DNA of 64,000 nt. Source: Mikania micrantha. Lineage: Eukaryota; Streptophyta; Magnoliopsida; Asterales; Asteraceae. The stretch lies in the NCBI GenBank assembly GCA_009363875.1, contig CM018695.1, positions 45,379,935 to 45,443,934 of the forward strand, in the 5' to 3' direction. Positions 23,250 through 33,110 of this stretch are shown one piece after another; the stretch's first letter is position 1, and each line of letters begins with the position of its first letter. The notes beneath the pieces are model-generated. The model was not told the origin of the DNA. It saw only the letters and a list, made by a program, of their open reading frames with translations, and did no database searches. A program made the position numbers and the translations under genes.

Positions 23250-23608
23250 TGTTGGAAAAATAAGGACTGATGAGCCTCAACCATACTTCCCATTCAGAGC
23301 AAAACCATGGTGAAGCCCAACAACAGAATAACAACCACGGATTGCTAACCACGGACACATGTTCTCAACCACTGATTCTCAACAGCAGATCCAAGAGCTA
23401 AGGCAACAACCGCGGACCATGCCTTGAAGACAACAGCGGATCCAACAGCTGAGGCAACACCTGTTCTCAACCCTTGTTTCCGTAGTTGTTGACTTTTCTA
23501 TCAGTTGTTGTACATTTTTGTTTGTATCAGTGTCGATATTCCTGTCAGTTGTTTGCCTTATTGTTCCTTTTCCTGTAACATTAAATGTTGGGTATTTACA
23601 CCCCAACA
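23250..23608 (+). repeat. Short copia 3' LTR (359 bp)
   Basis: It starts TGTTGGAAAAATAAGG and ends caccccaaca, giving TGTTGG...CCAACA inverted ends typical of copia LTRs. It contains repeated accacggat/caacagcggatcc words (23330-23455). The preceding aaagggatat fits a polypurine tract. No matching 5' LTR lies in the window. Confidence 0.7.
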
Positions 23609-24888
23609 TTCCCTGAATTATTTGAGTTGATTTTCCCGAAAATTCCTTGTGCTCTTATTATGTTTTCTCCTTTTCTAGCAATACTAAACAACCTGAAAAT
23701 AACTAAGTGTTTAACTTAAGAGGGAGTGAATACCTAGGCTTTGACCTTAAGTCTAAATTCGGATATTCATGGTTAAGTAACTCCTCACGGTTCAACAATG
23801 GAGCTTAAGTATAGCTCCAAATAACATATGGGAATTGATAATGATGTAGCAAGAATTTTATGGGCGGAGTTTAGCTGTGAGTTCGAGTGAAATTGAGTAA
23901 CACTGAAAAGAAAAAAAGTGGTTTGGGTTTTATAAAGTTTTAAGCTTCTGGGGCTTCGCGGACCGCCAAGAGTGCCCCTTGGGAGTCTTTGCGTATCGCC
24001 AAGGACAAATTAGTTGGGAGCGTCTCCGAAACATGTCTCGTATCACCAAGTGGAAGATGATCGGTCGCAGCGTACCACAATGGAATTCGGCTGAATTCAA
24101 ATTTGCCCGCCCACCTTCGCGTACCTCCAAGGATCTCGTTGGGGTCCTTGGCATACTGCGAAGGATCCTAGGCTGGCCCAATGGCCCATTTTTATTGTTT
24201 CTATTCATTTTTCGTCCGTTTTTCGTTACCGTTTTTCGTTCCTCAACTTTTGTATTGGTTTGGTTTATCACATGTTCATACATCTTTCAATTTTGTTTGT
24301 TTGACTTATTCATTAGATAATTCACCAACGTTCATGAGTTTTAAGACACATGTGTGCGTTTCTTGGTAATTCATCGAATTACGGTGCGATTTGTTTGTGT
24401 TTGAACTATTGTGCCACGTATCACACTAAATTAAACCAATTCTAGTGCCCCGTAGGTAATAATCAATTAAATTATTATTTAAATAAATCAAAGGCTCACA
24501 TGGAAATTGCGAGCTGTCATGCATAGGGTGTTTAGAAATCGACCTTTGTGAAGAGATTCCAAATCTACAAAATGGATCAAGCAGTCTCGCTAGATGACTG
24601 AATACGATCTCCTGGTTCATGATGTCGTCCTACAAATCCCAAAAGGATCACGAATTTGAATCCAGATCAGTTTGGCTTGCGAATCAGTCCACGGCTTGGC
24701 TCGGCTTAGTGGTGCAACCCACGGCTTAACTAGCTTGTTTAATTACTTTAAATCCGCTTTTAATCAATTAAAATTAATAGATTAATCTTTATTAAATAAT
24801 CAATTTTTAACTAATTTAAACAACGTTTATTTACTTAACTAATTCTCAATTTATTAATTAACTTTAAATTAAAAATATCTTATAATAC
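23609..24888 (-). repeat. Old LTR debris (gypsy LTR fragment, A-like), then unassigned AT-rich sequence
   Basis: A minus-strand TATA box (ttttata at 23928-23934), with gcgtaccaccaag/ccttggcatactgcg-type words upstream (23950-24180), parallels the 2590-2830 region of LTR A. This makes it a fragment of a related LTR up to about 24440. From 24440 to 24888 the sequence is AT-rich, with repeated ccacggctt words near 24690-24730, and carries no recognisable coding region. It forms the left flank of the complete copia. Confidence 0.5.
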
Positions 24889-24893
24889 AATTC

Positions 24894-25603
24894 TTTAAGA
24901 TCAAATAAGTCTGATGCTGACCAAAAGTCTCTTCCTCTCCAGTCTCTTCACTCGGATAAACAAATGTTTCTGAAGAATGAGCGTCTCTTTTTGGATTCCA
25001 TACAAAGCCTCAAGCTTCCGAAGCCTTCCCACCATCTAAAGCTTCAGATACGATAACTTCTGAAGATGATCTTCTGCCAAGGTCTGCCTAACTTAAAGAA
25101 AGAATCAGAAGTGTTATCCGTTACCAGAATCAAATCATAAGACATTCTCTTGCAAGTCAGCGGCAAAGATTTATGTCAGACAAGCAGAAGTTGCTTTACA
25201 TTTATACCTTTTGTATTGTAGGCATTTAGTGTAAAAGTCAAAGGAATTATTTGTATTGAATGTAACTAATGTGACTTAGCCTGTTAAGTCAACAATATAT
25301 TAGCTTTAGCATTTATTTGTTTCTAGTATTTTGTCCAGTCTTGTATCCGTACAAGGATACAGCTCTACGTTTTAGTATAATTGTATAAATATGTTCATGC
25401 GTAACACAACAAAGTGTGCTTGAATGAAGAGTCTTGTATGTATTACACTTGAATAAGATATAATTTAACCTAGAAAAATCTCGTGCAATCCTTATATTTG
25501 TTGTAAGCATACTTCTGATAAGAATTGATAGAATTTCCGCGTCTATCAATTTAGTAGAAAATTAGTTGTAAGTGTTGTGCAAAGTGCATAACCCGATCCA
25601 ACA
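24894..25603 (+). repeat. Copia 5' LTR
   Basis: It starts TTTAAGATCAAATAAG (the expected TG is now TT) and ends gatccaaca. It carries a 7-bp-stem hairpin at 25342-25361 (TGTATCC and GGATACA) and a TATA box, tataaat, at 25384-25390. Several ttccgaag/cttctgaag words lie in the first 200 bp. Confidence 0.9.
25384..25390 (+). promoter_or_regulatory. TATA box in copia 5' LTR
   Basis: tataaat lies about 23 bp downstream of a hairpin whose stem is conserved in the 3' LTR. The 3' LTR has tatatatat at the corresponding place. Confidence 0.65.
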
Positions 25604-25622
25604 ATTGTTATCAGAGTTACGA
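25604..25622 (+). other. Copia primer binding site
   Basis: attgttatcagagttac follows the LTR directly. It resembles the tRNA-iMet complement TGGTATCAGAGC with mismatches, as expected for an old copy. Confidence 0.75.
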
Positions 25623-25710
25623 CGCTTTAACTTAAACAACTAACCATTCTTAAGTTACAAGTTTTTCATCTTCTAATTTTCACAGCTCTAAGATTTTTCT
25701 TACTACTCAA

Positions 25711-26850
25711 ATGGCAACCATCAGTAAGCATGATACTGAAAATGGTACTCTCAACAAACCTCCCATGTTCTCTTTAGATGATTATGACACATGGAAGGTT
25801 TGGATGGAAGGATACATCAGGATTCAATACTTCAAACAATGGAAGTCAGTTCTTGAAGGACCCTTTATTTCAACTGTTGCTGCTGCTGGAGCTGATGGAG
25901 TAGCCGTGGCAAAAGATCCATCTCTCTACTCAGATGAAGATTACAAGAAGATGGAAGTTGACTCAAAGCACTCTGGCTGATTCACATGTCCATTCCTAAC
26001 TCTATCATACATGCATACAAGAAATGAAAATTTGCTGAAGAGTTGTGGAACTCTCTACAACATATGTATGTAGGTTCTGATGATGTGAAAAAAAAACAAG
26101 AAGGACATGCTGAAGTAGAAGTTTGAAAAATCTGTCAAGAGAACAATGAAAAGATGGATTCTAAGTACCTAAGGTATGTACAACTTGTTGATAAACTAAC
26201 TATTGCTTGTGTGAAGATGGAAAATCAAGATGTGATCAGAAAGTTCCTTAGGTCACTTCCACATGCATGGAACATCTATTCTATTACAATTCAAAGAATA
26301 GAAAACCTTAGAACACTAAATTTGGGAGAGTTTTTTGGTTTAATATGTGCATACCAAATGGTGGTTGATTCCCAAGAACCAAAACAAATAACCTATGTAC
26401 CCTTAGGATCAGCAACCCTGTATGCATCCATCCATAACTCACCATTTCAGAACTATCAGCCCATATACCATTCAACTTCTACACCAATCATTACCTAACC
26501 TGAAACACCTGCACCATCTACACCACATACAAACCCATTCTCAAACACAATTCCTTTACTCATTTCTTGCCAAGGAGAATTCTTGGCTGAAGAATCTAAC
26601 TACTTTCAACTGTGTCAAAAAGATATAGATGGCATTCCTGCTGATGATCTAAAAGAAATGGACATAAATTACCAAATGGCCATGATTTCCTATCATGCAA
26701 AGAAGTTTTATCAAAAACTGGAAGGCGGTTCAAGAAGCACAGCATGAAGACAGGGTTTGGTCTACACAAATCCAAGCTCAAATGCTTCAACTGTCAGCAA
26801 CTGGGCCATTTTGAAAGGGAATGCAAGTCTCCAAAGACTCATCCATCAAC
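25711..26850 (+). pseudogene. Copia gag with CCHC zinc knuckle (broken)
   Basis: From ATG at 25711 the first 89 codons give a gag N-terminus with FSLDDYDTWKVWMEGY, typical of plant copia gag (UBN2-like). A stop at 25978 and further frame changes follow. The 26154-26498 frame carries the helical LVDKLTIACVKMENQDVIRKFLRSLPHAW segment. The nucleocapsid knuckle KCFNCQQLGHFERECK (CX2CX4HX4C intact) is at 26780-26827. Gag would form the virus-like particle and package RNA, but the frame is interrupted at least three times. Confidence 0.85.
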
Positions 26851-26980
26851 TTGAAGTCAACCAAACAACCAACCAACTAAAACAACAAACTAGTCCAATA
26901 GTGCAAACATTGCAGAACACTGTGAGTTTTCTGACTGGAGCTTCGAAGCTGAAGAAGCATCCACCTCAAACAATCCACTC

Positions 26981-28444
26981 ATGGCAAATGATTCCACCTC
27001 TACATTCAAGGTAACAGATGACATGTACACCCCTGAATGTATTGAAAAGTTAAATGCTTATAAACATTTTAATGCTCAATTTTGTGAGGAACTCAAGTCA
27101 ATACAAGTTGTCAAAGCAAAATTTTTCCAAGATGAGAAAGATTATAAAGAAAACATTGAAGAATTAGAAAAGAAAATTTCAAGTATTAAACATGAAGACA
27201 CCAATAAAAAATGTCAAATAAACAATATTTTAGAAAGACTAACGGCTAAGACAGAACTTGTATTGGCAGAGTCCTATAGAGACAGATTTCTAAGTCAGGG
27301 AGAGAAGTTTGAGAAACTTATTAAAATGACTGAGATACCTGTCTTGGTGAAAAATCGGGGTTGGGATAGAGTATAATCATGTGGAACCTTCGTCTGCATA
27401 TACTCCAAATGTGGAGATTGAGGTTAAACCATAAACCACACTTATGTATGAAGAGGTTTTGGATATACATAAGATAGTAAAAGAAGAAGAATCAAACAAT
27501 GGTTACCACACTCAAACTGATAACACATCTAAGGATGAGAAAACTGCTTTTTCTGAAAAACCCGAATCTTTTTAAAACAAAAGAAAAGAAGCTTGAAAAC
27601 CAAATCAAACTTTGTCAAAGCTAAATATGTACAAACAAGAAGTGCATCCTCAAGTGAATACGTGACATGTCCATCTGACAAGTCAGATAGGGCAAAGTCA
27701 AAAAATAGAAATGAGTGTAGAAATCAACCAAGAAGTCAAGTAAACTACTCCAACGCAAGTCACGTTGGTACCTCCATATCAACATTCAAACAGTACATTG
27801 AAAAGACTCAAGGATCAGACTCATCAAGAAATCAAACAATCTGCTTAGTATGTGGAGAAGGTGATGACTATGTAGCAGACAACTTCTTTAAGCCCAAAAA
27901 CAGGAGAAGCTCGTGTCATATCAAAGAAGAAAACATCAAACAAAGGTGGAGTAGTTCATCTCTGTCTTTGGAAGACCAACGATCAAGTTTAGCAAGAAGA
28001 AGATCAATGAAGCACCAAAAGAAGGTTTCGAAAGATTCCACTCATTCTACGAGAAACAACCAGAAACCTTCCAAAGTAAATCGTTCATCGAAATAGAAAC
28101 TCAATTTTTCTTCCGACAACATGGGAAACAAACAAACCAATTAATTCCGAAGGAAAAAAGCTGGCAAAAATCAATCATTTCAGTCTAAGTAAATGTCTTC
28201 AAAAGGAACAAGACATGTTTCCAACGTGAAAACCAAGTCATTCCATCAGAACCCAAAGCAGGAGAAGAAGCTTACTCACTCAAGCCCAAAGTTTACCAAA
28301 GAATGGAGACGAAAGGAATCAACACCTGTTTTAGAACAATCAGCCAAACCATTATCACCAACGATGATATTCAAGAGCTTTTCATACAATGATGCTAAGG
28401 GTAGACCCAAGACCACATTGGCTTGGGTTCCCATCAGAAAATAA
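26981..28444 (+). pseudogene. Copia gag C-terminal extension / gag-protease linker (broken)
   Basis: 26981-27376 encodes a charged coiled-coil-like stretch (for example DYKENIEELEKKISSIKHED). 27593-28096 and 28193-28444 are Lys/Ser/Asn-rich and basic. Their place between the zinc knuckle and protease, and their composition, fit the long gag C-terminus seen in many plant copia elements. The stops between segments show decay. No enzyme motif is visible. Confidence 0.55.
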
Positions 28445-29560
28445 TTCACTTGTATATATGTGCAGGAGCACCAAGACTCCAAGAGCAATCTGTGGATAGT
28501 GGACAGTGGCTGATCAAGGCACATGACGGGTAACAAGACTCATCTACACAAATATGAACCACTTTTTGGAGGGCATGTTGCATTTGGAAATGATCCAGTA
28601 GGAGGGTACATCACTAGTAGGGGTACAATTACAAATGGTAAAGTAAGCTTTGAAAATGTTCATTTTGTGAAATAGCTAAATGACAATTTGCTAAGTGTTT
28701 CACAACTCTGTGACTAGAAACATAACATGTTGTTCACTGAGCATGAATGCATTGTATTAAAATCAGGTTTTGTTGTTCGAAATGAACAAATTCTGCTCAC
28801 AGCTCACAGAAGAAACATCATGTATATGCTGGATATGAGCACAGCCTCACCTCCTAGCAATATAAGTTGCTTTGTTTCAAAAGCTTCACTTGATGAATCA
28901 TCACTTTGGCATAGAAGACTTTGTGATGTAAATTTGAAAAATATGAATAAACTTGTCAAAAATAATTTGGTCACACGTTTACCAGCAAAAGAATTTGTTT
29001 GTGTGTTGCCTGCCTAAAAGGGAAGCGGCACAATTCCTCTCATCATGCCAAAGCAATGAATTGTATTACAATAGTCCTACATTTGCTTCATATGGACTTG
29101 TTTACCACTATAAGTGTGAAAAGTTTAGGTAGATAGTCATACTATCTGGTTATCACTAATGACTTCTCAAGATACTCTTGGGTATTCTTTCTGAGTACCA
29201 AGGATGAGACTGCAGAAATCTTGAAGTCATTCATTCTTAGAGTTGAGAATGAAAGTGACCACAATGTGAAAATCATTAGGTCTGATCAAGGGACAGAATT
29301 TAAAAACCATACTTCAAACTCTTTCTATGAATCTAAACGTATTACTAGACAATTTAGTGCTCCTAAGACTCCACAACAGAATGGTGTTGCCAAGAGAAGG
29401 AATAGGAAACTAATTGAGGCTACTAGACACATGTTATCAGATGCCAAACTACCAATAACATTTTGGGCAGAAGCAGTCAATATTGCATGCTATGTTCAGA
29501 ATAGGATATTGGTGGTTAAGACACATGGTATGACTCCTTAGGAAATTAGGCATAAGAGAA
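28445..29560 (+). pseudogene. Copia protease and integrase (broken)
   Basis: The protease active-site block NLWIVDSG...SRHMTGN is read at 28485-28533, but the cysteine codon after DSG is a TGA stop (28511-28513). GAG-pre-integrase follows (28727-29017) with LWHRRLCDVNLKNMNKLV and the HHCC-type region cut by a stop near 29015. The integrase core includes TNDFSRYSWVFFLSTKDE (29157-29215), SDQGTEF at 29281 and PQQNGVAKRRNRKLIEATRHML with the catalytic glutamate (29370-29435). A TAG stop ends the frame at 29539. Catalytic residues D, D and E are recognisable, but the polyprotein is not translatable. Confidence 0.9.
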
Positions 29561-30435
29561 AATCATTTATTGGATTTCTTAAACTATTTGGATGTCAATG
29601 CACCATCTTAAATACTAAAGATCACTTGGCCAGTTTGCTGAGAAATCAGTAGAGGGCTTCTTTGTTGCATACTCTTCTAGTGCTAAGGCATATAGAGTAT
29701 ACATAAAAGGTTCAAGGATTATTGAAGAGTCTGCAAATGTTGAATTTAATGAACATACTTTCAATAAACCCGGAATTGGTCCTGACTGGTATTTGATCTT
29801 GATGATTTCACATCTGTTTTTAACCCTTCCAAAGAGTATATTGTAGGACCTTAGACAAATGTTTCACCTTCAAATCAGTTCAGAAGGGAAGATGATTATC
29901 ATGTAGAACTGACAATTGCTTCATGACAATCCTTGGCAGATTCAGCTACATGTCAACACACAGTCTCAAAGTCTGAGACCATCATCTTATCTCAAGCAAC
30001 TCCTTTAAGTGACACTACATATGTTCCATAAGATCAAGATGAAATTGGAAGCCCTACTGAAGAAGTCACAACTATGTAAGACTCTCAAACCGGAGACGAT
30101 CTACCCACAATAGTCCAATCTCATCGAGTTCAAGACTTACCAAAAATACATCTTGAAGTTATACTTCCAAATCTAGACACGGCCAATCTGGATTTTAACT
30201 CTCAGTTAGATGTAATCCCAAGGATTCGGATTAACAACACCCATCCAGCTGAAAATATCATTGGCAGTGTAGAGGAAGGTATTTGAACCAGAAGTTCCAT
30301 GCATGAAGCAAACATTCCTTTATTCTCTTGCTTTCTATCTCAGATAGAACAAAAGAAGGTTGCTAAAGCATTGAAAGATTGCAGCTAGGTGGAAGCAATG
30401 CAGGAGGAACTTTTACAGTTTGAAAGGCAAGGAGT
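29561..30435 (+). pseudogene. Copia integrase C-terminus / RT N-terminus (heavily degraded)
   Basis: Short open pieces such as FLKLFGCQCTILNTKDH (29575-29625) and FEVKVAK-type remnants place this between integrase and RT. It contains many stops. The expected linker and the start of RT (for instance a QIEQKKVAKALKD-like segment at about 30345-30385) are readable in pieces only. Confidence 0.65.
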
Positions 30436-31299
30436 ATGAAAGGTTTTTCCTTTGCCTATAGGAAAGTATGTCATTGGAGCCAATGGGTGTTACAGAACAA
30501 GAAGGATGACAAAGGGGTTGTCATCAAAAACAAAGCCAGGCTAGTTGTTCAAGGGTACACACAGGAGGAAGGAATCAGTTATGATGAAGTTTTTGCCCTA
30601 ATTGCTAGAATTGAAGACATCAGAATATTCTTAGCATTTGCAGTTGCTAATAACTTCAGAGTATTTCAGATGGATGTCAAGAGTGCCTTTCTTTATGGGA
30701 AAATTGATGAGGAAGTATACGTTTGTCACCCACCTGGATTTGAGGATCCAAAGTTTCATGATCTTGTCTGTAAGCTTGATAAAGCCTTATATGGGCTGCA
30801 TCAAGCTCCCAGAAAATGGTATGAAACTTTATCCTCTTTTCTATTGGCAAACAACTTCAAAAGGGGAATCATTGACAAGACTCTATTCTTTAAGAATTCC
30901 AATCAACATATTATGCTTGTACAAATTTATGTTGCTGATATTATCTTTAGATCCACAAATGAATCTCTATGCAAGGAGTTTGAAGCACTAATGAAGTCTA
31001 AATTTGAAATGAGTTCAATGGGTGAGCTCATTTTCTTTCTTGGACTGCAGGTGAAGCAAACTCCCACCGGGATATTCATTAACCAGTCCATGTATGTCAA
31101 GGATATTCTCAAAAGATTCAAGTTTTCTGATTGCAAGGCTCTAGGAACTCCAATGTCCAAAACAACTTCCTTAGGCCCTGATCTTGAAGGCGAGGAGGTT
31201 GATCAACATCAATACACAACTATGATTGGTTCCTTAATGTATCTCACAGCAAGCAGGCCTGATATTATGTTTGCAACTTGTCTTTGTGCAAGATTTTAG
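30436..31299 (+). pseudogene. Copia reverse transcriptase (catalytic Asp lost)
   Basis: A 287-codon frame covers most of the RVT_2 domain: KARLVVQGYTQEEGISYDEVF, QMDVKSAFLYGKIDEEVYV, PPGFEDP, LDKALYGLHQAPRKWYE, FFLGLQVKQ and SRPDIMFA. The active site, normally YVDD, reads YVAD at 30928-30939 (GCT for the first Asp), so one metal-binding aspartate is missing. The frame ends with TAG at 31297-31299 and RNase H resumes in another frame. The start shown is just the first Met; true RT sequence begins upstream. Confidence 0.92.
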
Positions 31300-31860
31300 G
31301 CCAATCCAAAGAGTTCTAATATGCTGGTTGTGAAAAGAATTTTTAGATATCTTAAAGGAGCACCAGGTCTTGGATTATGGTTTCCCAGAAATACAGATTT
31401 TCAATTTGTATCATATGCTGATAGTGATTATGGAGGTTGCAACACCAGCAAGAAATCCACATCAGGAGGTTTTTAGTTTCTTGGATCTAGAATTTTTTTC
31501 ATGGCAATGTAAGAAACAATCATGTGTCTCAACTTCAACAGCTGAAGCAGAATACATTGTTGCTTCCAGTTGCTGTGCTCAAGTTATTTGGATCCAAAAC
31601 CAGATAAAGGATTATGGGGTAGAGTTTTCCAACACTCTGATACAAATTGAAAACTCAAGTGCAATCACCATCATTAGCAATCCAGTGAAACACTCTAAGA
31701 CCAAGAACATTGACATCAGATATCATTTCATGAGAGACTGTGAAGAGAAGAAACTCATACACTTATCAAAGTTGATACCGAACATAATCTTGTTGATCTC
31801 TTCACTAAGGCTTTTGATGAACGACGTTACAGATACTTAATCACTGCCATTGGTATGATG
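31300..31860 (+). pseudogene. Copia RNase H domain
   Basis: After the stop, RYLKGAPGLGLWF (31345-31382) continues the domain. The frame 31370-31840 then carries the KSVSTSTAEAEYI-type motif (CVSTSTAEAEYIVASSC, 31520-31575), IENSSAI and the HSKTKNIDIRYHFMRD block typical of copia RNase H. The expected ADIFTKAF tail is frameshifted (about 31790-31820). At least one frameshift lies between 31300 and 31370. Confidence 0.9.
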
Positions 31861-31879
31861 AATTTTGAATAAGTTCATT

Positions 31880-32310
31880 TTCTATCTAAAGATCTAAATA
31901 TGTCCTCAGAAGATAAACCTAGACTTTCTTCTGAATAATATTTGTTCAAAAAAGACTCTAAATCTTCAGAAGACTTATTTACATCTTCATTCAGAAGAAG
32001 TCACTCTTCAGAAGAAATCAATTCTTCTTAGAAGCATTCATCTTCCGATATATTGTTGCCTTCGGAAACTTCATCTTCTAAATACTAAAGATCACTGATA
32101 TTATCAGAGGTCTTAAGTACTCAGAAGAAAATGTCCTCTGAATTACAAATGTTTCTTCCTCTATGCTCCTTCAAATGATGTTCTTCCGACGCTTAGTTAA
32201 AAAAAATCTTTCAAAGATCCGTTGAAAGTACCTCCTTTGAATGATAGCTCGTTTTTCGAATTCCTTCTGAAATAAATTTCTCAGAATCTTGTTTGTAATA
32301 CACCCTTACT
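31880..32310 (+). repeat. TTC(A/T/C)GAAG word-rich spacer after RNase H
   Basis: This non-coding spacer holds more than a dozen tcttcagaag, cttctgaa, ttccgaagg and cctcagaag words, many palindromic. The same words recur in the copia LTR (ttccgaag and tttcgaag at 36110-36215). It lies between the RNase H stop and the ATG of the extra ORF. Confidence 0.65.
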
Positions 32311-32438
32311 TCCGAAGGAAGTAATTTGATTGAAAACAACTGACATCCGAATGTATAAAAATCTACCGCCCATTTGAATTCTCATCCTTTTCTCTCTCAA
32401 ATCGACGAATTCTTCTCAATAAACCCTAAGAATCCCAC

Positions 32439-33110
32439 ATGGCTCTCCTTCCATTCAAGCCTGCTCACAATCTCACTACGGAGTTATCAGCCGACAATGA
32501 TGCTGATTTTGCTCCGATCGTCTCCTTTCTTCAAAGGAGCAGGTATTCATTTGCTCTTACTGTTCACCCCTTGGTGTATGAATCACATCACCAGCAATTT
32601 TGGAGTTCTTGTTCTGTTGTTTCATCTCCTAATAGCAGAATTCTAATGGCTACCATTGATGCTCATCCAATTTCAATTTCAGTGGAAAATATCTGTCGGC
32701 ATCTTTAACTCAGTGATGCTGATGGGAGGGCTTCGTTCGCTAGATATGAGGTAGCAATGACATTTCAATCAATGGAATACGACGGTCATCTTCCTTCAAC
32801 TACTTATTTGAAGGGTAGAGTGTCCTATAATTATAAATATCTCATACATATTTTTCTTCATTGTCTTTCAAATAAAACAGGGGGTTGGGATAAATTTCCT
32901 TCTGATTTAGCTTTGGCTATTTGTGGATTGATGTCCAACCAATCTTTTACTTTTATGTTTTTATTTTCAATAATTTGGTGGATAATATGTCATCCCCAAA
33001 GAAGTTTTGCATGCATCCCAGGTTTTTGCAACACATATTCAACAGTGAGATAGGCTCCAATCTCTCACTGACTAGGAGTACATATTCAGTTCCCTTAGTT
33101 ACAACCAAGG
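32439..33110 (+). pseudogene. Copia extra 3' ORF, conserved N-terminal domain
   Basis: ATG at 32439 opens an 89-codon frame (MALLPFKPAHN..., then VSFLQRSRYSFALTVHPLVY and MATIDAHPISISVENICRHL). It is closed by a TAA at 32706-32708. The protein continues in the frame 32710-32885 (FQSMEYDGHLPSTTYLKG, YKYLIHIFLHCLSNKTGGWD) and, after a shift, to KFCMHPRFLQHIFNSEIG (33003-33055). The same succession of blocks is present in the other copia at 19384-20100, so the domain is conserved across elements. Similar ORFs are familiar to me from Asteraceae annotations, but I know of no proven function. It is not gag, RT or integrase. Confidence 0.75.

Larger units (their letters stand above)
19123..23608 (+). 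mobile_element. 3' portion of a Ty1/copia element (extra 3' ORF and 3' LTR)
   Basis: This block begins directly at the gypsy B LTR end and finishes at the end of a short LTR (23250-23608). It contains no protease, integrase or RT, only the long non-pol ORF that also follows RNase H in the complete copia at 24894-36734. The 5' LTR and pol are therefore missing. The left 260 bp (19123-19383) is a CT-rich, non-coding leader to the ORF. The left boundary is shared with the gypsy B LTR and no target duplication was found. Confidence 0.7.
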
